Assembly (NCBI GenBank): GCA_937997955.1
Contig: CALLDR010000163.1
Location: 15,924 to 79,923, forward strand
DNA: 64,000 nucleotides
Source of the DNA: an uncultured Emergencia sp.
Lineage (GTDB): Bacteria; Bacillota; Clostridia; Peptostreptococcales; Anaerovoracaceae
Direction of reading: 5' to 3'
In this document: in pieces, positions 13,973-22,700 of the stretch
Position numbering within the stretch: the stretch's first letter is position 1
How the letters are laid out: each line of letters begins with the position of its first letter
Translations under genes and position numbers: made by a program
Notes under the pieces: generated by a model
Seen by the model: the letters and a program-made list of their open reading frames with translations, nothing else
The model's database searches: none
What the model was told of the DNA's origin: nothing

Positions 13973-15823
13973 TTAATACCTGATCTTATACTTCTTCAGC
14001 TTATCGTAAAATACCGTCCGCGACAGATCCAGCTCCGTCATGGCCTTCTGCTTGTCGCCGTTATATTTTATCAGAGTCATTTCCAGAATCCTCTCTTCCT
14101 CCTTTGCCAGCATCTCCTTCATGGTAGTCGGAACAGCGCCTTTGCCGATGCGCAGATGCTCGGAATAGATGATGTTGGAATCGCACAGGGTTATGGCTCG
14201 CTCTATGGCGTTTTCCAGCTCCCGCACGTTGCCCGGCCAGTCGTAGGCTACCATCTTCTGAATGGCCTCCCCGGAGAACTGCTTCTGCTCCAAGCCGTAG
14301 TTGTCGCAGATGGTCTTCAGCAGCTGGTTGATCAAAACGTACAGGTCCGCTTTCCGCTCCCGAAGGGGCGGGATATCGATGGGGAAGACGTTGATCCGGT
14401 AAAACAGGTCCTGACGGAATCTTCCCATGGCCACTTCCTCCTCCAGATTCTTGTTGGTGGCCGCGATAACACGCACATCTACCTTGACCGGTTTGGAGGA
14501 GCCGACCCTGTAGATGATCTTGTTCTGCAGCACGTGAAGCAGCTTGACCTGGATCTCCAGCGGGATTTCGCCGATCTCGTCCAGAAAGATGGTCCCTTTG
14601 TCGGCGGCCTCAAAATACCCTACGTGGCCGTCGCTCTTGGCGCCGGTAAACGCTCCGCCCACATAGCCGAACAGCTCGCTCTCAAACAGCGTGGGCGCGA
14701 TGGCGTTGCAGTTGACCTCTACGAACGGTGAGTTCTGCGACCCCTCCCCGGCGTTGTGAATGGCCCTCGCCAGCTTGGACTTTCCGGTTCCGCTCTCTCC
14801 GGTCAGGATCACGTTGAACCTGCTGTTAGCCGCCTTCCACGCCAGATACTTCACCTCCTGGGTCTTCCGGCTCTTGCCCGCGAAGTCGCTGAACGCGTTT
14901 TCGGGATAGGCGGCGGTTTGGCTGCGGGTACCCTGATTTCTCTCTTCGATCTGACGGATGATCTCGTTTCTGTCCGACAGCAGATGGTCCAGATTCTGGG
15001 CTCCCCGAATGATGAGGAACGCGCCGTCCGGCTCCATCTTGCTGGGCCACGGCACGATATCGCAGATCAAAGGACGCTTGTTGATCTCGTACAGCCGGTT
15101 GCTGACCTGCTCCGCCGCGCCGTCCAGCACGTCGAAGAGGCGCTGGCTCAAAGCGGATTCGTCGAACAGCTCCAGAAACCGTTTCCCCTCGACGTCGATG
15201 CCGCTGTCCTCGGTATTCTTGGCAAGCCATCTCTGGCCGCGCATCAGGTTTCCGGCGTCCTCGTTTCTGACGCTGTAGCCCTTTGCCTGAAAGAATTTGA
15301 TGCCGCCCGTCGCGCCGTCGATGACCACCATGTTTCCGACGCAGTAGTAATAGCCCAGCCGGAACACCTTTGTTCCAACCTGGATCACCGTCTCCGCCCG
15401 CTCCTGGTCGATGGACGCTGTAATGTGAAAGCCGAAGTAATTGACGTCCAGCTTCAGGGAAAGCCCCGGCTGCTGGCCGCGCAGATGCTTGTACTGGGGT
15501 TCGATCCGCTTGTTGCCGTACACGCCCACCGCCACCAGCATATCGCCCAGCTGGATCTCCCTGTCGTGGATGTTCAGCAGGGCCAGCTCGTCTGTACCCA
15601 GATTTCCATCATCTTCTCCCAGCTTGTTGTCTGCGATGATGACGATATCGCCTTCCGCCAGTTTGCCGCTCTCGTGGCTGGCCTTGGCGTCGATGACGAT
15701 GCCGGTGATCTCCTTGGCCCGCTGGCTGCAGGTCTGGATACGGCGGTCCCGGTCCACGTAGACGACGCCCTGGCCCATGTTGTCCATCAGAAGCTCTATG
15801 GCTCTTACATCAAAATTTTCCAT
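13973..15823 (-). CDS. Sigma-54-dependent transcriptional activator
   Basis: A 616-residue enhancer-binding protein. Residues 1 to about 300 form a sensor region beginning with a PAS-like segment (NMGQGVVYVDRDRRI); it is unlike a response-regulator receiver and has no conserved phospho-acceptor pattern. The AAA+ domain (about 310-550) has Walker A GESGTGKS near residue 341 and the sigma-54 contact loop GAFTGA near 391. A Fis-type helix-turn-helix ends the protein (DKQKAMTELDLSRTVFYDKL). The ATG at 15823 follows GGGGAGGG. Three -24/-12 promoters lie within 8.5 kb, so it is the obvious candidate to control them. The ligand is unknown. Confidence 0.93.
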   Translation of the reverse strand: MENFDVRAIELLMDNMGQGVVYVDRDRRIQTCSQRAKEITGIVIDAKASHESGKLAEGDIVIIADNKLGEDDGNLGTDELALLNIHDREIQLGDMLVAVGVYGNKRIEPQYKHLRGQQPGLSLKLDVNYFGFHITASIDQERAETVIQVGTKVFRLGYYYCVGNMVVIDGATGGIKFFQAKGYSVRNEDAGNLMRGQRWLAKNTEDSGIDVEGKRFLELFDESALSQRLFDVLDGAAEQVSNRLYEINKRPLICDIVPWPSKMEPDGAFLIIRGAQNLDHLLSDRNEIIRQIEERNQGTRSQTAAYPENAFSDFAGKSRKTQEVKYLAWKAANSRFNVILTGESGTGKSKLARAIHNAGEGSQNSPFVEVNCNAIAPTLFESELFGYVGGAFTGAKSDGHVGYFEAADKGTIFLDEIGEIPLEIQVKLLHVLQNKIIYRVGSSKPVKVDVRVIAATNKNLEEEVAMGRFRQDLFYRINVFPIDIPPLRERKADLYVLINQLLKTICDNYGLEQKQFSGEAIQKMVAYDWPGNVRELENAIERAITLCDSNIIYSEHLRIGKGAVPTTMKEMLAKEEERILEMTLIKYNGDKQKAMTELDLSRTVFYDKLKKYKIRY

Positions 15824-16009
15824 GCGTTCCCTCCCCCGCTTTCTTTCAAAACCTTTCAAAACTGATACCAGTATACCACATGACGGAGAAAAATCCATGC
15901 CCGGAATTTGCGCCCATCTTTTTCGCGCCCTCTCTGTCCGCCTGCTGATCGCCTGTCATTTGCCTGCCGATCTGCCCGATTCTATTCTGTCTCCATTCTA
16001 TAGGTATGC

Positions 16010-16035
16010 AAAAACCGCGCCAAAATCCGGCGCGG
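16010..16035 (-). terminator. Minus-strand terminator downstream of the XRE gene
   Basis: CCGCGCC (16015-16021) and GGCGCGG (16029-16035) form a 7-bp stem; read on the minus strand, five T residues follow. It lies about 105 bp past the stop of the XRE regulator gene. Confidence 0.75.
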
Positions 16036-16086
16036 ATGTATCTCGTAGGTGCATGTGCGGGGCTATAGGGCCGCAGGTTTCCTTTT

Positions 16087-16127
16087 CGATAAAAATAAAG
16101 TAGTACTTTATTTTTATCGGTTTTTTT
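16087..16127 (+). terminator. Perfect 33-bp palindrome followed by T7
   Basis: Arms of 16 bp (beginning CGATAAAAATAAAG) meet around a single central base, and seven T residues follow on the plus strand. No plus-strand gene lies upstream for more than 2 kb, so its role as a terminator is odd. It may instead act on antisense transcription or on the XRE gene, or be a protein-binding site. Confidence 0.6.
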
Positions 16128-16139
16128 AAGATGCTCATC

Positions 16140-16574
16140 TCATCCGCGCCCTTCTAAATATCGGAACATTTTTCTATCATGCTTCGCTTTTTCATACCAG
16201 CCAATCCCTATCAGTACAAAACCGACAATTATGATTATATACCGTATGGTTGAATCCGGAGAAAATAAGCAGGAAACAACAAGTCCGGTTCCTGCGCCAG
16301 TTAAAGCGTCTATCACCGATTTCTCATGCTTCAGCTTTCCCAATCCTCTTTCTCTATCGATCGATCTTACCATTTTAGAATCCCCCTTTAACAATATATC
16401 CAGAGAAATTTCAAATCGATCGCTTATCTCTACTAATATTTGCAGGTCAGGATAACTTTTTTCATTTTCCCAATTGGAAACGGCTTGCCGCGTCACATGA
16501 AATAATCCGCCAAATTCCTCCTGCGTTAATCGATGTTCCTTACGAATAGCCGCAATCTGATTTCCTATATTCAT
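16140..16574 (-). CDS. XRE-family regulator with a C-terminal membrane segment
   Basis: A 144-residue protein. The N-terminal helix-turn-helix (about 1-65) is of the Xre/Cro type: IGNQIAAIRKEHRLTQEEF and VTRQAVSNWENEKSYPDL. The C-terminal part has one or two hydrophobic helices (YIIIIVGFVLIGIGWYE) and a basic end, a layout seen in small membrane-anchored regulators. The ATG at 16574 has GGAGGAGG. The gene is visibly more AT-rich than its neighbours, which may point to later acquisition. Target unknown; there is no adjacent transporter or toxin gene. Confidence 0.8.
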   Translation of the reverse strand: MNIGNQIAAIRKEHRLTQEEFGGLFHVTRQAVSNWENEKSYPDLQILVEISDRFEISLDILLKGDSKMVRSIDRERGLGKLKHEKSVIDALTGAGTGLVVSCLFSPDSTIRYIIIIVGFVLIGIGWYEKAKHDRKMFRYLEGRG

Positions 16575-16717
16575 CGCGACCTCCTCCTTTCCTGGGACCA
16601 TGATATAGGAAAACAACATGCGAAGCAAGCAAGTATTCATTTACTTATGGGCGCGTCAAGCTGTTGTCAGCTATATCCTATCATAAACCGTTGCCTTCCG
16701 TATTTCCTCCCCATATC

Positions 16718-17299
16718 TCATTTTCCCTGTATTTTGTTCCTGTAGACCCGGTTTTCCGTAAACACCATATCCATGGCCCGGTCCCACGGCTCCATAGGCA
16801 CCCGCTCCGCCTTCTGCGCCTCAAAGGCCGCCGCCGCGACAGCCGCCCCGCCGCACTGGGTCAGATACCGGTCATAGTAGCCCGCGCCCATGCCCATACG
16901 GCCGCATGCCTCATCGAAGACCGTGCACGGGCAGATGACCAGATCGATATCCTCCGGCGCGATCTCCTCGGCCCGTTCCCGCGCTGGTTCCAAAATGCCG
17001 TAGGCCCCCTTTGTCCAGGCGCTCTCATCCAGCGGGTCCGCCGCCAGTGCGATCATCTCCCCCGGCCCTACGCACAGCGGATAAGCCAGCCGCTTTCCCT
17101 CCGCGGCCGCGGCCTTTTCCAGCACGTCCAGCCTGACCTCTCCCCGCACGCCCTTGTAGATCAAAAGGGTTTCCGCCTGACTATATTCTTCCGAATCCAG
17201 GATACGGCGTGAGATACGCTCCGACAGCGCCTCCCGCTCCGCGGCGGAGAGACTGTCCCTGGCCCTGATCTTCTCTTTTCTTAACATATTTCTTTCCAT
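16718..17299 (-). CDS. 5-formyltetrahydrofolate cyclo-ligase
   Basis: ATP-dependent conversion of 5-formyl-THF to 5,10-methenyl-THF (MTHFS family), cytoplasmic folate metabolism. The C-terminal signature GRMGMGAGYYDRYL is exact, and RKEKIRARDSLS at the start is typical. Length is 193 residues. The ATG at 17299 has AAGGAGTGA upstream. It stands alone; the XRE gene is more than 140 bp downstream and the kilobase upstream is gene-less. Confidence 0.93.
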   Translation of the reverse strand: MERNMLRKEKIRARDSLSAAEREALSERISRRILDSEEYSQAETLLIYKGVRGEVRLDVLEKAAAAEGKRLAYPLCVGPGEMIALAADPLDESAWTKGAYGILEPARERAEEIAPEDIDLVICPCTVFDEACGRMGMGAGYYDRYLTQCGGAAVAAAAFEAQKAERVPMEPWDRAMDMVFTENRVYRNKIQGK

Positions 17300-17728
17300 A
17301 GGATCTTCACTCCTTTATTTGCTGTATTATGTGCCGCAGTGCCGCGGCGCGCCGCCACTGTCAGTATACCTCATTCCCATCAAAAAAGAAACCTCTGGCG
17401 CAACAGAGTCAGGGCCTGCGAAAAGCGAGTGCTTATAAAGGAATGCTCTCCCCAAAATCAAAAGCCTTTTCCTGCAGATGCCCCACAGCTGAACTTGTTT
17501 TCTGTCGTATCACGTCGAAAAATCCGATATTTTATAAAGCTTTCGACTTAGAAGTCCAAAACTATTGACTCCTTTGGATTCAGGTAATTTGCCCTATGAG
17601 AAAGACGGCAAAAAAGAACCGGTATGTATTGCGTCTGTCCGTATAAAGATTTGTCCGGAGGACTAATACAATTTTAGAAAATGAGAGTTAATTATGTAGG
17701 CTGGCCAAAGGGCATCGGTATGCCGATA

Positions 17729-18061
17729 CGGAGAGATGCACCCTAAAAGTCGTTTTCGCGACGAGTTTGCTTCTTTTTTTGCGTTTAGACGGAGAGGATT
17801 CACTTTTTTATAGATTTGCGACGAGTTTCCAGTTTCATTCGCCTTTTGCAAAGCGCTGGCGTGCTTTAGATGAGTCACTGCGCGGCCGAGATGTTGAAGT
17901 ATCGCCATGTTTCAACCCTGTTCAAAAGGAATTTTGACGGCCTTCGACTCTGCTCCTGGCAGTGAAGCGTCGCAATATGTGAAAAAATTGATTTCTCTCC
18001 GCAAAAAAGCGTTAATTTGACGAAAACCGTCGCAGAATGATCTTTTTTAGAAATCTCTCCG
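17729..18061. repeat. Mirror-arranged array of four 34-36-bp units with variable 20-bp cores
   Basis: Read in its own direction each unit is CGTCGC, 20 bp (21 in one), then TCTCTCCG or CCTCTCCG. Two units are on the minus strand (17729-17763 and 17790-17823) and two on the plus strand (17968-18001 and 18028-18061). Within each pair the CGTCGC blocks are exactly 60 bp apart (17758/17818 and 17968/18028). The cores are A/T-rich and differ. The two pairs face each other around a 144-bp centre. Function unknown. Confidence 0.8.
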
Positions 18062-18171
18062 CGAGGGTCTGCCCGTCTACAAAGAGCTGCCCGGCCACGG
18101 GGTGATTACCCGCAGAGGAAAGTGTTTTTTTCCATAAGCTGCAGGTTAACTTCTCATACGGAACACATTTA

Positions 18172-18202
18172 AAAACGAAGCAGCATTCCGCCGCTTCGTT
18201 TT
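18172..18202. terminator. Terminator after the hydrogenase gene
   Basis: AAAACGAAGC (172-181) pairs with GCTTCGTTTT (193-202) in an exact 10-bp stem; on the minus strand TTTTTAAA follows. A smaller hairpin with ATTTTTAT lies nearer the stop codon, at about 18216-18242. Confidence 0.8.
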
Positions 18203-18265
18203 CAAAGCATGTGATAAAAATGCGGAAATCCCCGCCTTATTCTTCAAGGATAACTTTTCTGAAGT

Positions 18266-19711
18266 CTAGAAAATATTGATGCTCTTTGTCTTTTTCACGT
18301 TGGCCAGGATCTCGGTAGCCGTAGCCTTCTCCGCGTGCTCTTCCATCGCCTTTGGCGCGTCAGCGTAGCGGACCAGGTTGCCGCTGCCGCCGACACAGCC
18401 GCCCATGCAGGCCATTCCCTCGATAAAGTTATTCGGAAGGACGCCCTTGCTGGCGCGCATCAACGCCACCTTACATTTGTCGATGCCGTCGCAGGAAATC
18501 GGATTGAACTCGAAGTCCTCGATCTCCATCTCCTTCAGCGCGTGGGTCACGGCCTCGGCAAGGCCGCCGGCGCGGGCAAAGATCCGCCCGTAGTAGGAAG
18601 CCTGGTTCCAAACCGTCTCCTCCTGCTCCCGCAGAATAATATCCCTGCTGTCGAACAGGGCCTGCAGCTCCTCAAAGGTGATGGCGTAATCCACGTATTT
18701 ACTGATCCCCGGCTTGCGTACCTCCGCCTTCTTCGCGATGCATGGGCCGATGAAGACGATGGTACATTCCGGGTGGCCTTCCTTTATGAACTTGGCCAGC
18801 TCCGCCATCGGTGAATAGTTGTGGGAGATCTTCTCCGTCATATCCGGGAATTTAGTCTCTATGTACTTGACAAAGGCCGGACAGCAGGAGGACGTCAGGA
18901 ATCCCTTTTCCACCAGCTCCTGCGCCTCCTTGGTGGCTACCATATCGGCGCCCAGGGCCACCTCCAGAACCTCCGCGAAGCCCAGCTTGCGAATACCGGT
19001 GATGACCTGGCCCAGGTTCGCGTAGAGGAACTGGCTTCCGATGGACGGCGCCACGATGGCGTAGGTCGGGTTGTTGGAGTCCTTTCTCTTGCTCTCCTTC
19101 AGGCAGTTGATCACGTCCACGATGCTGGACACATCTACTGTCGCTCCGAACGGACAGTGGTAGACGCAGGAACCGCAGCTGATACATTTCTCGTAATCGA
19201 TGTTGGCTTCTCCGCCGGGACCCATGGAGATAGCGCCTACCTTGCAGGCGATCTCGCAGGGACGCTGGAAGTTGTGGATAGCGCTGTAGGAGCAGGCCTT
19301 GGCGCATCTGCCGCATTCCACGCACTTGGTCTTATCGATCTTGGCGTGATGCTTTTCGTCGATGCTGATGGCCTTCAGCTTGCAGGATTCCACACAGCCG
19401 TGGGCCAGACAGCCGCGGCACAGGTCCGTGACCACATAGCCCGCTTCCGGACATTCATCGCAGGCGATATCGATGACCTGCACCACATTTTTATTCCCCC
19501 TGCTGCCGCCGATAGCAAGGCGCATACGGTCTGCCACTACCGCTCTGTCCTTATAGATACAGCAGCGCTGCGGCGGCTCATCTTTCGGAATGATCTTGCT
19601 CGCCACCTCATTGAATTCGGCAAACACGTCGTTGCCCTTCCAGGTCTGGATGGCAACCTCACGCAGAACATTATACTTTGTTTCCTGTACTTTGTTGTCG
19701 AATAATTTCAA
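18266..19711 (-). CDS. [FeFe] hydrogenase, monomeric ferredoxin-linked type
   Basis: A 481-residue enzyme of hydrogen metabolism (2H+ plus electrons to H2). An N-terminal region has several CxxCxxC clusters for 4Fe-4S centres (CVECGRCAKAC, CISCGSCVYHC and others). The H-cluster domain has the three signatures TSSCCPAFV, GPCIAKKAE and EGMACMGGCVGG. The TSCCPAF form, with extra cysteines, is typical of the group-B type rather than the well-studied group A. No maturation genes (hydE, hydF, hydG) or Nuo-like partners lie nearby, so the electron partner is probably free ferredoxin. The group assignment is by motif only. Confidence 0.9.
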   Translation of the reverse strand: MKLFDNKVQETKYNVLREVAIQTWKGNDVFAEFNEVASKIIPKDEPPQRCCIYKDRAVVADRMRLAIGGSRGNKNVVQVIDIACDECPEAGYVVTDLCRGCLAHGCVESCKLKAISIDEKHHAKIDKTKCVECGRCAKACSYSAIHNFQRPCEIACKVGAISMGPGGEANIDYEKCISCGSCVYHCPFGATVDVSSIVDVINCLKESKRKDSNNPTYAIVAPSIGSQFLYANLGQVITGIRKLGFAEVLEVALGADMVATKEAQELVEKGFLTSSCCPAFVKYIETKFPDMTEKISHNYSPMAELAKFIKEGHPECTIVFIGPCIAKKAEVRKPGISKYVDYAITFEELQALFDSRDIILREQEETVWNQASYYGRIFARAGGLAEAVTHALKEMEIEDFEFNPISCDGIDKCKVALMRASKGVLPNNFIEGMACMGGCVGGSGNLVRYADAPKAMEEHAEKATATEILANVKKTKSINIF

Positions 19712-19738
19712 TCTGTTACCTCCTCAAATAAATTCACT

Positions 19739-22700
19739 CTAATTCAAATCTAATTCTAGATCTTCGTCTGAAATATGATGACATTCTTCCTTGTTCATTA
19801 TATCATAGATGGCCGGCACAACATAGAGGGTGAGCAAAGTCGCGTATACCAATCCTCCGATGCAGACCAGAGCGACCGGCTGCATCATGTCCGTGCCAGC
19901 GGAATTTCCAAAGGCCATGACCACCAGTCCCAGAATCGTCGTCAGTGAGGTCATCAAAATCGGCCGCATACGGGTTTGCCCCGCCTCCGCGATGGCCTCC
20001 CGCTTCGCCATACCGCCTGCCCGCAGCTGGTTGATATAGTCCACCAGCACAATGCCGTTGTTTACGATGATGCCCGTCAGCATGATCATACCCAGCATGG
20101 CGATAACGCTGATCTCCTTTCCGAAGATCAAAAGGGTCAGCAGACCGCCGGTAAAGGCCAGCGGAATGGTGAACATGATGATAAACGGCGATTTCAGCGA
20201 CTGGAACTGAGCCACCATGATCAGATATACGAACACGATGCCCAGGATCAGCATCAGCACCAGGTCTCCCATGGCGTCCATGATGGTCTCATTTTCGCCG
20301 GAGAATTCGATGGTGGTCCCTTCCGGCAGCTCGTAGCCGGACAGGGCCTTCTCCGCCGCGGAAGTCACCTTTGTTACATTGTAGCCCTTTGCCAGAGTGC
20401 CCGTCACGGTCAGGTAACGGCTCTGGTTGTCCCGGTTGATGGCCTTCAGCGTTTCCTTCTCTTCCAGCTCCGCGATGTCGTTGAGCTTCACTTTCTGCAC
20501 CTCGCCGTCAGAGCCTTTGATCTCCAGGGTCAGGTTTTTGATGTCCTTTGTCGTAAGCGCGTCCTTGGCCTCGCTGGAAACGACTACGTCGTAATCGTTG
20601 TCTTCCCATGTGACGGTAGTCGCCGTGTCCTCATAGGTCATGGCGTCCACGATGGCGGCGTAGACCTGGGCCACGGTAAGGCCCTTCTTCATGGCCGCCG
20701 TCTTCTTCACAGTGAAATGATATTCCTTGTCTGACTCCTGTATGCCGCTTTCCACGGATTCAATGCCCTTGACCTGCGAAAGCTCCTCGCTGATTCCCTT
20801 TGCTGTCTCCTGCAGGTCGTCCAGATCTGAGCTGTACACGTTGACCGTAACGCCGCTTCCGCCCATGGCAGATGAAAAATCGCTCATAGACGATCCGGAG
20901 GCGTTTACCTCTCCTGTCATTCCTTCACAGCGCTGGTTGATATCTTCGGCGATCTCACCGCTGGTCCGCTCCGCGTCCTCCTTCAGCATGATGTAGAAGG
21001 ATACCGACGTCTGGGAAGCGTCTCCCATGCCGCCGGAAGAAAGCATCGCGCCTACGGTCTCGATCTCTTCAACCTGCTCCATCCGCTCCATGGCTTCATC
21101 GGCCTGTTCCTTGGTCTCCTCCAGACTCGCGCCCTTCGGCATCTCCATGGTGGCCTGCAGCTGCGGCGAGCTCATCTCCGGCATGAAGATGAAGCCCTTT
21201 TCCAGGCTGAAGTACACGCTGCCCGCCAGCAGCGCCACCGCCAGCAGCAGCACAGGAGCCTTGTGTCTCAGGACAAACCATATGGACTTTCTGTATTTCT
21301 CTATCAAAGCGGTGTGGAACCGGCTTTCCTCGGTTTTGATATTCACCAGCATTTTAGACGACATGGCAGGGACCAGGGTCAAGGCCACGATCAGGCTGGC
21401 GATCAGGGTATATGCCACGGTCAGCGCCATATCGGTGAACAGCTGTCTGGTCAGGCCGTCGGTGAAGATGATCGGCACAAAGACGCAGATGGTGGTCAGG
21501 GTGGACGCGGTGATCGCGCCGCCTACCTGTCTGGCGCCGGCCACCGCCGCCTGAGCCGCTGTCGCGCCCTGTCTGCGCAGACGCACGGTATTTTCAATGA
21601 CTACGACAGAGTTATCCACCAGCATGCCTACGGATACCGCCAGACCTGACATGGAGATCAGGTTGATGGAGATTCCGGAGAAATACATCAGCAGTATGGC
21701 GAAGATCAGGCTGATCGGAATACTGCAGATGGTAATGATGGTCGGTTTGACGCTGCGCAGGAACAGGAACAGGATCAGTATCGCGAAGAGGGCGCCCCAC
21801 AGCAGGCTGCTGAGAATGGAGTCCACGACCAGATGGATGTAGTCTCCCTGATCCATCAAAGTGGTGAACTTCAGTCCCTCGTACTCAGCGGAAAGGCTGT
21901 CGAATTTGTCCTGGATATTCTCGCAGACCTCTGCCGTAGCGTAATTGGACTGCTTGGAAAAGGATAGCATGATGCCGTTTTCCCCGTTGATCTTCGCGTA
22001 GAGGTCGTCGGCATTGTCGCTGACAAAGATATCCGCCACATCTTTCAGGTAGATCTTCCCTACGCTGTCCACGCCGGAATCAAAGAGGAACAGATTCTTT
22101 GCCTGTTCTTCTGTGGAAACCTGGTCGCCTACGCTGACCAGATATTTGATCCCGTCCTCCTGGACATAGCCTGCCGGCATGGAGAAGTTCTGTCCCTGCA
22201 AGATGCCTGAGATCATTTCCGTGGTAATAGCCTCGCCGATATCGGCGCTTTCTCTGGCCTGAGCCGCCTGCGTATCCAGCTGGCTCTGGGCCTTCTGCAG
22301 CTGTCCCGACGCTTCATTGAGCTGGCTGGAGGTCTCCTTCAGCTTCTTCTCTCCCGCTGTCAGCTGCTTTTCCGTGGCTGCCAGCTGTTCCTCACTCTCG
22401 GCCAGAGCGGCTGCCTGGGCTTCGTACTGCTCCTCCGGCAGCATCTCCTTGCTGGCTTCCAGCTGTTCTCTGGCTTCCTCAAGCTGCTTTTTGCCTTCCT
22501 CCGTCTGAGCCTTGCCCTCCTCCAGCTTTTTCTTCTGTTCTTCTATCTCGCTCTTTCCGTCGGCAACCTTTTGCTTCTGAGCGTTGAGCTGGTTCTGAGC
22601 GTCTGCCAGCTGGGCGTCCACGCTGGCCAGAATCTTGTTGTTGATCGCATCTATCTTATCCTGGCTGATGACCACGTTGACCTGTTCTTCCAAGATGCCG

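Larger units (their letters stand above)
15824..16139. other. 316-bp intergenic region upstream of the sigma-54 activator gene
   Basis: No gene. It contains an extended -10 (TGG then TATACT on the minus strand, -10 at 15870-15875) that probably serves the activator gene, a minus-strand terminator at 16010-16035 and a perfect palindrome with a plus-strand T run at 16087-16127. Confidence 0.6.
17300..18265. other. 966-bp gene-less stretch
   Basis: No credible gene on either strand. An 81-codon frame on the minus strand (17663-17908) lies over repeat units and has no ribosome site that I can support. The region holds a four-unit repeat array in mirror arrangement (17729-18061), a small hairpin GCATCGGTATGCCGATAC near 17712, and one or two terminators for the hydrogenase gene at its right end. 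Confidence 0.65.

Noticed and set aside
305..15900. Many long open frames on the strand opposite to real genes
   Set aside because: They lie antisense to well-identified genes, lack ribosome sites and known domains, and are expected from GC-rich codon usage.
17663..17908. 81-codon open frame on the minus strand in the gene-less kilobase
   Set aside because: It is made of the repeat units at 17729-17828, has no ribosome site at its start that I can defend and no recognisable protein features. Its apparent 20-residue periodicity follows from the 60-bp DNA period.
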